From positions 1 to 22,137 of the forward strand of contig JAKFCU010000067.1 of NCBI GenBank assembly GCA_036676475.1: 22,137 bases of DNA, given 5' to 3'. The first letter of the stretch is position 1. Every line of letters starts with the position of its first letter. A model generated the notes under the pieces. It was not told where the DNA came from. It saw only the letters and a program-made list of their open reading frames with translations, and did not search any database. The stretch is from LC029 sp036676475. GTDB taxonomy: Bacteria; Bacillota; Bacilli; Aneurinibacillales; RAOX-1. A program made the position numbers and the translations under genes. Below, in pieces: positions 1-8,886 of this stretch.

Positions 1-3
1 GGT

Positions 4-366
4 TTGAAATGGATCGTGGCAGCCATCTTCCTAATGATTGTTATGAAGCTAGTGCTTGGGCTATGGGGAGGACACCCTTTTCATGGGGCGCATGAATTTC
101 GTCCGTATCATGGCATGGGGCATGGACAGCCTCATATGATGCGAGGACAAGCCTTTATGGGAGGATTTCAGTGGATCTGGACGCTTGTGACCATTGCCTT
201 CTGGAGCGGTGTCATCGTGATACTGGTTCGCTGGTTCAGAAGAAAGACAAATTCACAGATTATCCAACAGCCCTTTTCTTATCCAAGCTATTCCAGCCAT
301 GTCCAGTCCGTTGATTTTTTGGATGAGTGGGAAAAAAATCAAATGAAACCTAAGGAGGATCACTAA
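4..366 (+). CDS. Small His-rich membrane protein upstream of pspA
   Basis: I do not recognise a family. The 120-residue product has a hydrophobic N-terminal segment (about residues 4-21), a short His/Gly-rich stretch with six histidines between residues 24 and 44, a second membrane segment (about 55-76) and a charged cytoplasmic-type tail. The TTG at position 4 is the first available start. The reading frame is open to the window edge and no ribosome binding site is visible, so the gene may be truncated at its 5' end. It ends one base before the pspA start, and the pspA ribosome binding site lies inside its last codons, so the two genes are almost certainly co-transcribed. By context it may be a membrane partner of PspA in envelope stress. 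The His-rich segment could bind metal, but that is inference. Confidence 0.7.
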   Translation: MKWIVAAIFLMIVMKLVLGLWGGHPFHGAHEFRPYHGMGHGQPHMMRGQAFMGGFQWIWTLVTIAFWSGVIVILVRWFRRKTNSQIIQQPFSYPSYSSHVQSVDFLDEWEKNQMKPKEDH

Positions 367-367
367 G

Positions 368-1018
368 ATGGGTATTTTAAAACGAATCAAAGACATTACT
401 GCGTCTGAAGTCAATGGATGGCTAGATCAACTTGAGAACCCTATTCAAATGCTGAGTCATTACGAAAGGGAAATGGAGGAGGAAATTAACAAAGGAAAAC
501 AGGCAATGTCCAACCAAATCTATTTAGAGAAAAGACAAAAAGCACTCATTAGGGAAGTTGAAGAATTGATTGCTAAAAGGGTACGTCAAGCTAAGCTCGC
601 CGTCCAGCAGGGGGAGGAAAAGGTTGCGTCACTGGCCATTCAGGATAAACTCATCCAGGAGAAAAAGGGGAAGTTGTATGAAGAGCAGTTACAAGCGATG
701 AGACAACAGACCACTCTTCTACTCGAGAAGTTGAATGAACTGAATGCAAGATATGATGAACTTAAGCATAAAAGATTACTTCTCATTTCCAGAGCAAACG
801 TAGCCCAGTCGATTCAGCAGATTCAACATAAGGTGGGGTCACTGGATATGAATCACCTCGGAAAAGGCCTAGCCCGTGCGGAAGAACGAATTTTAATGCT
901 GGAAGCACAAGCAGAGGTGCATCACCGCATTTCTCCGAATACCCCTTCTTTAATGGAAGATCCCTCCATGCAAGAGGAAGTAGAGAGGGAGCTCGCCAAA
1001 TTGAAAGCTAGTGAATAA
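368..1018 (+). CDS. pspA: PspA/IM30 family protein
   Basis: The 216-residue product belongs to the phage shock protein A / IM30 (Vipp1) family, ESCRT-III-like coiled-coil proteins that bind damaged membrane from the cytoplasmic face. It starts with the family-typical MGILKRIKDI amphipathic helix, followed by a segment containing LENP and long heptad-rich Glu/Lys/Gln helices over about residues 25-180, with no membrane segment. The length fits the family (about 220). AAGGAGG at 352-358 lies 9 bases before the ATG. The gene follows a small membrane protein with a one-base gap. A hairpin with a moderate T-rich tail follows at 1048-1077. I infer a role in envelope stress; no PspF/LiaRS-type regulator is visible here. 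Confidence 0.93.
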   Translation: MGILKRIKDITASEVNGWLDQLENPIQMLSHYEREMEEEINKGKQAMSNQIYLEKRQKALIREVEELIAKRVRQAKLAVQQGEEKVASLAIQDKLIQEKKGKLYEEQLQAMRQQTTLLLEKLNELNARYDELKHKRLLLISRANVAQSIQQIQHKVGSLDMNHLGKGLARAEERILMLEAQAEVHHRISPNTPSLMEDPSMQEEVERELAKLKASE

Positions 1019-1047
1019 GGAAAGCTATCGTGAAGGACTCTTTACGA

Positions 1048-1077
1048 ACCACCTGCACTTTTGTAGGTGGTCTTATT
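1048..1077 (+). terminator. Probable intrinsic terminator of the pspA operon
   Basis: Arms at 1048-1057 and 1062-1071 form a 10-bp stem with one G-U pair and a 4-base loop. The tail (CTTATT) is only moderately T-rich. It lies 30 bases after the pspA stop. Confidence 0.55.
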
Positions 1078-1149
1078 CCAATTTAAGGCACTACTTAAAA
1101 ATAATTTTCAGGGGAATATAAGAAAAAAGTTTTTTTGGAGGGATTCGAC

Positions 1150-1317
1150 TTGAGTTTATTTAAAAGATGGAATGAAATTCAGGCACAGAGCAATGTCGAA
1201 CAACGTGAGGTATGCCCTAATTGCTCAGGTAAAGGTTTTTATCAGCATGGATTGGAATTTGCCTATATCCATGAATGTTCCGTATGTGAAGGGAGTGGAA
1301 CCGTTCAGATAGATTAG
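1150..1317 (+). CDS. YuiA-like small DnaJ-type zinc finger protein
   Basis: A small cytoplasmic protein of 55 residues with two CxxCxGxG repeats, CPNCSGKG and CVCEGSG-type (written from the sequence as C-P-N-C-S-G-K-G and C-S-V-C-E-G-S-G), which in DnaJ and related proteins bind zinc. Bacillales carry a short family of this kind annotated YuiA; its function is unknown. I chose the TTG at 1150 because a GGAGGG ribosome binding site (1137-1142) precedes it by 7 bases. An upstream TTG at 1135 is in frame, but it would overlap that site. The gene stands alone between the pspA terminator and the convergent TraX gene. Confidence 0.75.
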   Translation: MSLFKRWNEIQAQSNVEQREVCPNCSGKGFYQHGLEFAYIHECSVCEGSGTVQID

Positions 1318-1335
1318 CTCCTTTCGGGGCTCCAT

Positions 1336-1959
1336 TTATCCTTCCATCATCAATTTCAATACGTATAGAATGAGCAAGTGTGCAGGGTAAAAAAGTCGAT
1401 ACACCCATCGAAAGCCTCCTTTTAACCGATATCTGCCCAATACAGGAACCTGGGTGAGTAAGAGGGTGGCCAGGAGACTAAACATTTGGGTCAGCCAACC
1501 AAAGAATAGTAGGCAAAAGAGATTTAGTCCTAGATGAGCTTGGATCGTTTCCCTGCCGCGCCATAGGTGATAAATGATCATCAAGCTAATTCCATAAATC
1601 CCGTAGTCCATCGGAATCAAAGAGGACAAAAGCGCAATGAGGAAAAGTAAAGCAATTTTATAATTTTCTATACGATCATAAACATAGATAGCAAGAAGCC
1701 CAAGTAGAAGGGTGAAAATGACATTTAACTTGGGCAACTCAAAAGCGTAAGCATAAGGCAATTGAGAAAGCAGGGCTAGCACAAGTAACCGCCCCATGTA
1801 GTGTTCAACATTCCGTGTCTGATAGTACCCTTGAACAATCCCCCAACAATAAAGTGGAAAGGCCATTCTTCCAATCACTCGCAGCCACTTCTCTTCAGGG
1901 AAAAAGATAAGACCAATATGGTCAAGAAGCATCGTTAGCATGGCAATCCATTCTAGCAT
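1336..1959 (-). CDS. TraX family membrane protein
   Basis: The 207-residue polytopic membrane protein has the TraX hallmarks: an N-terminal helix ending in LLDHIG, then RVIGRMAFPLYCWGIVQGYY, then several hydrophobic helices to the C-terminus. F-plasmid TraX acetylates pilin. Chromosomal homologues in Firmicutes are common, and their substrates are unknown; they belong to the acyltransferase-3-like membrane proteins. The gene is convergent with the YuiA-like gene (18-base gap) and divergent from the SNF2 helicase. AGAGAGGA lies just upstream of the ATG. Family assignment is firm; acyl transfer to an envelope component is inference. Confidence 0.88.
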   Translation of the reverse strand: MLEWIAMLTMLLDHIGLIFFPEEKWLRVIGRMAFPLYCWGIVQGYYQTRNVEHYMGRLLVLALLSQLPYAYAFELPKLNVIFTLLLGLLAIYVYDRIENYKIALLFLIALLSSLIPMDYGIYGISLMIIYHLWRGRETIQAHLGLNLFCLLFFGWLTQMFSLLATLLLTQVPVLGRYRLKGGFRWVYRLFYPAHLLILYVLKLMMEG

Positions 1960-2124
1960 GGAGTATGATCCTCTCTTTAGTAAATGATGTTGTATAAAAA
2001 TAATTAACTAACTTTTTGTTATTATAATAATAAAGGGTTTAGCAGCTTCCGTCAAATGAATGGAAACGAATGCTTGAGTATTCCTGTATAGTTTTTTATT
2101 CAACTCAGCCGATCCGAAAGGAAT

Positions 2125-2153
2125 TTGTCATGATCTAGCTTTCTGGTTATGAT
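2125..2153 (+). promoter_or_regulatory. Sigma-A-type promoter of the SNF2 helicase gene
   Basis: TTGTCA at 2125-2130 and TATGAT at 2148-2153 are separated by exactly 17 bases. Transcription would start near 2160, about 40 bases before the start codon. The rest of the 1960-2199 intergenic region is AT-rich, and I see no clear promoter there for the divergent TraX gene. Confidence 0.65.
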
Positions 2154-2199
2154 AGGGTAGTATAACTAGGATTATGTCCTTAGTGGTTGAGGTGATGAA

Positions 2200-5100
2200 A
2201 TGAATACAGCAACTTTTTTGTTAACCATAAACGAGATTAAACAATGGTGCGGCTCGACCACTATTTATAATAGAGGCGACTCTTATTTCAGAGAGGGTCG
2301 GGTGAACCATCTTGCAAAAGATCCTACTTTAGAAAGTTGGTATGCCGAAGTATCCGGAAGTGAGGACTATGAGGTATTTGTTGATCTGTTTGATGACCAA
2401 ATTAGGGCGAATTGTGAGTGTCCCGCTTTTTACACGTATGACTCATGCAAACACATCGTGGCGGTGCTACTGGAAATCGAGCAGAAACAACGGAAATTAG
2501 GCAGAGAACCGAGAAAACCAGGTTTTGCTCAACGTAAATATAATCAAGCAAGCCAAATGATGCACACCTTTGACAACGAGTTGGGTTCAGAGCAGGCAGA
2601 TCATCCCTTGGTGGCTAAGGAGCTGTTATCAATCGAATTCATTTGCTCCCCGACATACTCCGGCACGAGGTTGGGAAATCGATTGATAAGCATAGAGTTG
2701 AAGGCAGGGCTAAAGCGGCCTTATGTTGTAAAAGATCTTTCAAAGTTCTTGCAATGCATAGAGAATCACTCTGAGTATGTGTTTACTAGCAAATTTACCT
2801 ATGATCCGTCAGAACACGAATTTATGGCAGAGGATCGAGAGATTATGGACATGTTGCAAGAGGTGCGAAAGCAGGCGGAATTCTACCGGGATCAGATGAG
2901 CCATTTTTATTCGCGCCAGGAAAATGAGCGATCGCTGCTCGTCCCTCCGATGATGGCAGACCGGCTTTTGGCTATGCTGCTCAAACGGAGTACGACCTTT
3001 GAAGGACTAACCAACGTATCCTATCAACATTACAGTGACCATCATAAACTCCCATTTCATTTCCGCTTGGAGAAAGGATCATCCGGGGATTACCAGCTTG
3101 ACTTAACCTCCTTGCAGGCCATTTCTTACTATGAGTCATATGGATGGATATTTCAAGAGGGGTCGGTGTATAAGCTATCACCCGTACAGAAGGAGCTGTT
3201 CAAAAGCTTATCTCCCTTTATTAAATCATCAGGGGAAAGCGTCCTGCCAGTCGCTCCACATCAGATGGGGAGATTTGTCTCCACGGTGATCCCCAAGCTG
3301 AAGCGTATCGGACAGATGGAGCTGGCAGAGCAAGTGTCCGAACAAATCATGAGCCCGCCGCTGCAATCGAAGGTGTTTATCGATCAGCAAGATGAACAGC
3401 TGATCGTTAAGCTTGAATATCACTATGGTCCGATCGTGATGGATCCGTTCCAAAATGATACCCACGATGAGGCGGTGAATGGTGTAATCCTTATGCGGGA
3501 AATGGAAAAAGAGCAAGAGATCATGGCCATTATCGAACGGATTCCTTTCCAGTTTGATGGAAAAACGTGTCATCTTAAGGGTGAAGAAGAGATTTACGAT
3601 TTTTTATTTACATCCCTTCCCCAATTAGAAGATCGTGCCGAGATTTTTCTCACCCATGCAGTTAAATCGTTGATCTTGCTCAAACCAGCTAACCCTTTGA
3701 CGAAGGTGGATATCGATTCGGGGGGCAATCTGTTGGAGATTCGCTTTGATATGGAGGGAATTGAGCGTGAGCAAGTCAATCGAATTCTGCAATCCGTGGT
3801 GGAAAAGAAGAAATTTTACCGGTTACCGAGCGGTGCATTTGTTTCGTTGGAGGTTGAATCCTTCCAAAAGATGAGTCAATTATTTGAGGAGCTTCATATT
3901 CAGAAAACGCAGGTCAACAAGGGAGTCTTGCAGCTTCCCGTTTACCGGGGATTACAGATTGATGACATCATGAGCGGAGGGAACCCCTATGCTGTGAAGC
4001 TTGGCAAGAAGTTTCGCAGCCTGATTCAAGATCTCAAAAACCCTGATAATCTGGATTATGAGCTGCCATCCAACCTCTGTGCTTCCCTTCGAGATTATCA
4101 GCAGATTGGTTTTCAATGGCTGAAAACGATGGCTCATTATCGTCTGGGGGGCATTTTGGCCGATGACATGGGACTTGGAAAAACACTTCAAGCGATTGCT
4201 TATCTTCTCTCCGAGAAAACAGAACATCCAACCGATCGGAAAACATCTCTTGTAGTCTGTCCTGCTTCTCTTGTTTACAATTGGAAAAACGAGTTTGAAA
4301 AATTTGCTCCTGATTTGGATGTCGTAGTGGCGTATGGCACGCCTGAAGAACGATACGGCTTTCATCGTGATCAAAAGCCGGATGTATTCATCACCTCGTA
4401 TCCGCTTTTGCGCCAGGATCTGGAATTCTATGAAAAGGTGGAATTCGACTCCCTGATCTTAGACGAGGCCCAGGCGATCAAGAACCATATGACCAAAACG
4501 GCCAAAGCCGTCAAAGAGATCCAAGCCGTTAAGCGGTTTGCCTTGAGCGGCACACCCATCGAAAATTCGCTGGACGAGCTGTGGTCCATTTTTGATGCGA
4601 TCCTGCCTGGCTTCTTTCAAAATCAGAGTGTCTTTAAAAAACTCGAACCTGATCGAATCTCCAGGATGGTTCGGCCTTTTGTGTTAAGGCGGCTTAAACA
4701 AGAGGTGTTGAAGGAGCTGCCTGACAAGATTGAAACGGTTCAATCATCAGAACTCACCAAAAAACAGAAAGAGCTCTATCTCGCCTACTTGGAAAAAATC
4801 CAACATGAATCCAAGGATTCCATACAAGCGGAAGGATTTGACAAGAGCCGCATGAAGATTTTGGCGGGATTGACCCGACTCAGACAGCTCTGCTGTCATC
4901 CTGCTCTATTTATCGAGGATTATCACGGTCAGTCGGGAAAGCTGGAACAGCTTCAGGAAATCATGGAGAACGCGTTGGAAAACAAGCGAAGACTTTTGGT
5001 GTTCTCCCAATTTACCAGCATGCTTCAGATCATCCGTGAGGAGCTTGATCGCGGGAAGACCGGCTACTTTTACCTGGATGGGCAAACCCCTTCCAAAGAA

Positions 5101-5445
5101 CGCGTGGACATGGCAGAACGTTTTAACCACGGAGAAAAGGACGTTTTTCTTATTTCCCTCAAAGCGGGAGGGACCGGATTGAATTTAACCGGAGCGGATA
5201 CGGTCATCCTCTATGATTTGTGGTGGAACCCGGCCATTGAAGAACAGGCGGCTGGACGCGCTCATCGCATGGGACAAAAAAACAGCGTACAAGTCATGCG
5301 GCTGATTGCCAGAGGAACCATTGAAGAAAAAATGTATGAAATGCAGCAGAAGAAAAAAGAACTGTTTGAACAAGTGCTCCAGCCTGGGGAAACGACATTG
5401 TCCAGTTTTTCTGAGGAGGAAATTCGTGAGTTGTTGGGGATATAA
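2200..5445 (+). CDS. SWIM zinc finger / SNF2-family DEAD-like helicase
   Basis: This is a 1081-residue SF2 ATPase of the bacterial SNF2 type. An N-terminal SWIM zinc finger is visible as C72-x-C74-x8-C83-x-H85. A long divergent region follows (about 100-600). Then comes the helicase core: Walker A DDMGLGKT at 655-662 (Lys661), Walker B DEAQ at 755-758, motif III SGTP, and motif VI QAAGRAHRMGQ at 1016-1026. The length and order match Bacillales homologues such as YwqA/YqhH-type helicases fused to SWIM. It probably translocates on double-stranded DNA and remodels protein-DNA complexes. GAGGTG at 2189-2194 precedes the ATG. The gene is monocistronic, with its own promoter and terminator. Confidence 0.95.
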   Translation: MNTATFLLTINEIKQWCGSTTIYNRGDSYFREGRVNHLAKDPTLESWYAEVSGSEDYEVFVDLFDDQIRANCECPAFYTYDSCKHIVAVLLEIEQKQRKLGREPRKPGFAQRKYNQASQMMHTFDNELGSEQADHPLVAKELLSIEFICSPTYSGTRLGNRLISIELKAGLKRPYVVKDLSKFLQCIENHSEYVFTSKFTYDPSEHEFMAEDREIMDMLQEVRKQAEFYRDQMSHFYSRQENERSLLVPPMMADRLLAMLLKRSTTFEGLTNVSYQHYSDHHKLPFHFRLEKGSSGDYQLDLTSLQAISYYESYGWIFQEGSVYKLSPVQKELFKSLSPFIKSSGESVLPVAPHQMGRFVSTVIPKLKRIGQMELAEQVSEQIMSPPLQSKVFIDQQDEQLIVKLEYHYGPIVMDPFQNDTHDEAVNGVILMREMEKEQEIMAIIERIPFQFDGKTCHLKGEEEIYDFLFTSLPQLEDRAEIFLTHAVKSLILLKPANPLTKVDIDSGGNLLEIRFDMEGIEREQVNRILQSVVEKKKFYRLPSGAFVSLEVESFQKMSQLFEELHIQKTQVNKGVLQLPVYRGLQIDDIMSGGNPYAVKLGKKFRSLIQDLKNPDNLDYELPSNLCASLRDYQQIGFQWLKTMAHYRLGGILADDMGLGKTLQAIAYLLSEKTEHPTDRKTSLVVCPASLVYNWKNEFEKFAPDLDVVVAYGTPEERYGFHRDQKPDVFITSYPLLRQDLEFYEKVEFDSLILDEAQAIKNHMTKTAKAVKEIQAVKRFALSGTPIENSLDELWSIFDAILPGFFQNQSVFKKLEPDRISRMVRPFVLRRLKQEVLKELPDKIETVQSSELTKKQKELYLAYLEKIQHESKDSIQAEGFDKSRMKILAGLTRLRQLCCHPALFIEDYHGQSGKLEQLQEIMENALENKRRLLVFSQFTSMLQIIREELDRGKTGYFYLDGQTPSKERVDMAERFNHGEKDVFLISLKAGGTGLNLTGADTVILYDLWWNPAIEEQAAGRAHRMGQKNSVQVMRLIARGTIEEKMYEMQQKKKELFEQVLQPGETTLSSFSEEEIRELLGI

Positions 5446-5475
5446 AGAGACTTCCTTTGGGAAGTCTCTTTTTAA
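5444..5475 (+). terminator. Intrinsic terminator of the SNF2 helicase gene
   Basis: A perfect 12-bp stem (5444-5455 with 5460-5471), a 4-base loop, and a T tract formed by the 3' arm and following bases. Its first bases overlap the helicase stop codon. Confidence 0.92.
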
Positions 5476-5597
5476 TGACTTCAACCTTAGATAGGTGATT
5501 CAAATGTTTTCTGTGAGTTATTTTTATGAAAGTGGGAATGATATCCAATAGGTCCTTACATTACTACCCATTTCATCATTAAAGGAGGAAACTTCCT

Positions 5598-6734
5598 ATG
5601 CAGAGAGCTACGTATCAACCCTCTGAATACAATCAGGGTTCCTTTTCTTCCAAAGCGGCGAGGAACGGGTTTATCGCTTTGGTTATTGTGTTCCTCTCGA
5701 TTTATTTTGGGTCAGAACAATTCGGGTACTATGATATTGCGCTTTATGGCTATTTGTGGGCTACCGTTCTATGTATTCTACTTATGACCGTTCGGGTAAC
5801 GGCATGGGCCATGCGTCCGCCTACGCGGCGGTTATGGCAGCAGGGCTGGCGTATGATGCGTTCAGCAAAAGGACTAAGTTTTTTGTTCACCACCTTTTGG
5901 AAAAATATTTTTCAGCAGAAGTTTATTTATAAACGATCCTTTTATCGCGGCCTTCAACACTTTCTGATTTCTTGGGGAGTCATCTTATCATTCGCCATTA
6001 CCTTTGGGTTGGTACTTGGTTGGATGCATTTTGAATTGGTGGATCCCCGTACTTACGCGGTCGTGGTTTTCGGAATTCCCGCTTTTTATATGCCAGTCGA
6101 TTCGGTGCAGGCCTTTATTATCTATCATGGGTTGAACTGGTCAGGTCTGATGGTTCTCGTGGGCTGTACGATGGCTTTGATTCGACGGGCTGTGGAGAAA
6201 AAGACTTTGGTAGAGCAGGGGAAAGAGTACGATATTTTCCCCTTGGTACTGCTGATCGCCGTGACCGTCACAGGAACTTTGTTAACGGTTTCCGCTATGT
6301 GGATGAGAGGTATGTTTTATGTGGGAATAGGCATTACCCATCAGATTACGGTGATTGTGCTGCTGCTTTATTTTCCATTCGGGAAATTTTGGCATGTACC
6401 TTTGCGGTTTTTAGCTTTGGTTATTCCCATGTATCATCAATTGGAGAATCAAAAGCCATGTGCACGTTGTGGCCGGGAATATGCGACAGAGGCTCAGATT
6501 AAAGATGTTCAATTAGCGTTGAAAAACCGGAATCTTTCTGTACCTATTGAACAAACATCCCTGCATATGTCGGATCTTTGTTCGGAATGCCGGAGGGTTA
6601 CTCATCGTCTCGCTGCCTATGGGGCCAAAGTAGGCTTGGGGGAAGCAGGACTATTTATCAAGAATAACGGAAAAAATGGACTGGAGATTGAACCGAAAGG
6701 AGAGAGCGGACTTGTCACACATCCAGAACGCTGA
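5598..6734 (+). CDS. NarI/DsrM-like b-type cytochrome membrane subunit with a C-terminal CxxC pair
   Basis: The 378-residue membrane protein has about six hydrophobic helices. Its pattern resembles the gamma subunits of respiratory nitrate reductase and DsrM/HmeC: a histidine at the head of one helix (RGLQHFLISWG, near residue 122) and a pair in another (HQITVIVLLLYFPFGKFWH), the usual heme b ligands. It would exchange electrons with menaquinone. After the last helix comes a soluble tail with CARC and CSEC about 40 residues apart, probably a metal site (zinc or rubredoxin-like iron), which ordinary NarI proteins lack. AAAGGAGG at 5581-5588 precedes the ATG. Its end overlaps the molybdoenzyme start by 23 bases, which points to translational coupling. 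The family match is by pattern only; quinol oxidation versus reduction is not decided. Confidence 0.75.
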   Translation: MQRATYQPSEYNQGSFSSKAARNGFIALVIVFLSIYFGSEQFGYYDIALYGYLWATVLCILLMTVRVTAWAMRPPTRRLWQQGWRMMRSAKGLSFLFTTFWKNIFQQKFIYKRSFYRGLQHFLISWGVILSFAITFGLVLGWMHFELVDPRTYAVVVFGIPAFYMPVDSVQAFIIYHGLNWSGLMVLVGCTMALIRRAVEKKTLVEQGKEYDIFPLVLLIAVTVTGTLLTVSAMWMRGMFYVGIGITHQITVIVLLLYFPFGKFWHVPLRFLALVIPMYHQLENQKPCARCGREYATEAQIKDVQLALKNRNLSVPIEQTSLHMSDLCSECRRVTHRLAAYGAKVGLGEAGLFIKNNGKNGLEIEPKGESGLVTHPER

Positions 6735-8886
6735 ATATTCCCAGCGGAACGTTGATGCCATCACTCGGGAAGGAGAGCATCTGATTCCTACCCATTGCTG
6801 CTTTTGCGGAATGCAGTGCGGTATGAATATTCGGGTGAATAACGAAACCAAAAAGGTGGTCGGCGTTGAACCCCGATATGATTTTCCGATGAATGGGGGA
6901 AGGCTCTGTCCCAAAGGAGTTTCGGCGTATCGTCAAGTCGAGCATGAAGAGCGCCTATTACACCCGCTTATTCGCAAGAACGGGGAGCTTACTCAAGCAA
7001 CTTGGGACGAAGCGTTGGATTTGATTGCCGCCAAAATGAAATCGATTCAAGCAGAGCATGGGAAGGATGCATTTGCGATTTACAGCGGTTCTTCCATGAC
7101 CAATGAAAAATGCTATGTTATCGGCAAGTTTGCCCGGATTGGTCTCGGGACCAAAAATATTGATTATAATGGCCGTTATTGCATGTCGTCGGCTGCCGTT
7201 GGTTTTAACCAAAGTGTAGGAATTGATCGCGGTTCCACGAATCCCTGGAGCGATATTAAGTCAGCAGATGTCTTGCTCATTGCTGGATCCAATACGGCTG
7301 AGTGTCATCCCCTTTCGATGCCTTATGTGTGGGGAGCAAGGGATCGAGGGGCCAAAATGATTGTGGTCGATCCAAGACAAACCAAAACCGCCCTTGTAGC
7401 GGATGTTCATTTAAATATCCGTGCAGGTACAGATTTGGCCCTTACTAATGGAATCATGCATGTTCTTATACAAGAAAATATGATCGATATGGACTTTATT
7501 CAGAACCATACCAATGGATATGAAGATTTGAAAAAGCTCGTAGCTGACTACAATCCCGAATATGTAGCGCAAATTACGGGAGTGGAAAAAGAAAAAATTA
7601 TAGAGGCTGCCCGGTTATTCGGAAAAGCAAAGAACGGCATGGTCATGTTTGCCCGGGGAATTGAGCAGCATGCCAAAGGATCTGATAATGTTTCCAATTA
7701 TGTTAACCTCTGTTTAATTACGGGAAAGGTTGGACGTAAGGGGTCTGGTTTTGCCACCTTTACAGGTCAGGGAAATGGTCAAGGCGGACGGGAACATGGT
7801 CAAAAAGCCGACCAGCTCCCTGGTTACCGCAAGATATACGATCCTGAGGCGCGAAAGCATATAGCCGAGGTGTGGGGGGTCGATGAAAGTGAAATCCCTG
7901 GACCGGGCAAGTCGGCATACGAGTTGCTTAAGTCCATAGGCGATGAAGTGAAAGGAATGCTTCTCGTCTGCAGTAATCCGATGGTTTCGGCTCCGAGTGT
8001 AGGAAATGTAAAAGAATATTTAAGCAAGCTTGATTTTTTTGTAGCGATCGATTTCTTTTTATCTGAATCGGCTGAATTGGCAGATGTGGTGCTTCCCGCT
8101 ACGGTATGGATTGAAGACAACGGGACAACCACGAATGTGGAGGGCCGGGTGGTGCGGATCAAAGGTTTCGATCGGGCTCCAGGGGAAGCGAAGACAGATT
8201 GGAAAATCATCAGCCTTTTAGCGGAGCGTTTGGGTAGGGGACAGTATTTTCAATATCAATCTTCTGAAGAGATTTTTAATGAACTTCGAAGGGCTAGCAA
8301 AGGGGGAACTGCTGATTATTCGGGAATTTCCTATGAAAAAATTGACCAGATGGATGGCGTGTTCTGGCCTTGTCCGAGCGAGGAGCATCCGGGAACTCCC
8401 CGGTTGTTCGAAGACTTAAAATTTAACTTTCCGGATGGAAAAGCGCGTATTTTGGCTATCGAACATTTGGGGCCCAATGAAGATGTGGATGAGGAATATC
8501 CATTCTTGCTTACGACGGGACGGGTCGTTTTTCATTATCTGAGCGGAAACCAAACGAGGAGAATTGATGCCCTCCGCAAGTTTTGTCCAGATCCCTATGT
8601 GGAAATTCATCCGGATACCGCTAAGAAACAGGGAATTGAGAATGGGCACTATGTCAAAATTAGCAGCCGTCGCGGAAATATCACAGTACCGGCCAAGCTG
8701 ACCAAAATCATTCGTCCGGATATGTTTTTTGTTCCTTATCATTGGGGAAAAACCTTAGCGATTAATCATTTAACCAATCCTGTCCTTGATCCCAAATCCA
8801 AGATGCCAGAGTTTAAGGTTTGTGCAGTCAAGATTGAAAAAACGGAACAAAAAGAGGTGCAAGATGGCCAAAGTACTTTACATTGA
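6712..8886 (+). CDS. Molybdopterin oxidoreductase, nitrate reductase/formate dehydrogenase-like catalytic subunit
   Basis: This 724-residue DMSO-reductase-family enzyme binds one [4Fe-4S] cluster near its N-terminus (C29-x2-C32-x3-C36, then C66) and a bis-MGD molybdenum cofactor. The likely molybdenum ligand is Cys157 in RYCMSSAAVG, resembling the CMSSA motif of assimilatory nitrate reductases (NasC/NarB) rather than formate dehydrogenase Sec/Cys sites. The C-terminal dinucleotide-binding domain is present (TTGRVVFHYLSGNQTRR). There is no Tat signal, so it is cytoplasmic. I chose the TTG at 6712 because AAAGGAG lies 8-9 bases upstream; an in-frame ATG at 6676 has no such site and lies deeper inside the cytochrome gene. 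It overlaps both neighbouring genes, so it acts with them. The substrate is uncertain: nitrate, formate or another oxyanion or organic compound. Confidence 0.88.
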   Translation: MSHIQNAEYSQRNVDAITREGEHLIPTHCCFCGMQCGMNIRVNNETKKVVGVEPRYDFPMNGGRLCPKGVSAYRQVEHEERLLHPLIRKNGELTQATWDEALDLIAAKMKSIQAEHGKDAFAIYSGSSMTNEKCYVIGKFARIGLGTKNIDYNGRYCMSSAAVGFNQSVGIDRGSTNPWSDIKSADVLLIAGSNTAECHPLSMPYVWGARDRGAKMIVVDPRQTKTALVADVHLNIRAGTDLALTNGIMHVLIQENMIDMDFIQNHTNGYEDLKKLVADYNPEYVAQITGVEKEKIIEAARLFGKAKNGMVMFARGIEQHAKGSDNVSNYVNLCLITGKVGRKGSGFATFTGQGNGQGGREHGQKADQLPGYRKIYDPEARKHIAEVWGVDESEIPGPGKSAYELLKSIGDEVKGMLLVCSNPMVSAPSVGNVKEYLSKLDFFVAIDFFLSESAELADVVLPATVWIEDNGTTTNVEGRVVRIKGFDRAPGEAKTDWKIISLLAERLGRGQYFQYQSSEEIFNELRRASKGGTADYSGISYEKIDQMDGVFWPCPSEEHPGTPRLFEDLKFNFPDGKARILAIEHLGPNEDVDEEYPFLLTTGRVVFHYLSGNQTRRIDALRKFCPDPYVEIHPDTAKKQGIENGHYVKISSRRGNITVPAKLTKIIRPDMFFVPYHWGKTLAINHLTNPVLDPKSKMPEFKVCAVKIEKTEQKEVQDGQSTLH

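Noticed and set aside
1316..1331. Small hairpin between the YuiA-like and TraX genes as a bidirectional terminator
   Set aside because: Only 6 bp with a G-U pair and no T run on either strand.
5512..5527. TGTGA half-site upstream of the cytochrome b gene, possible FNR site
   Set aside because: The second half (TTTAT) does not match TCACA, and no -10 is well placed from it.
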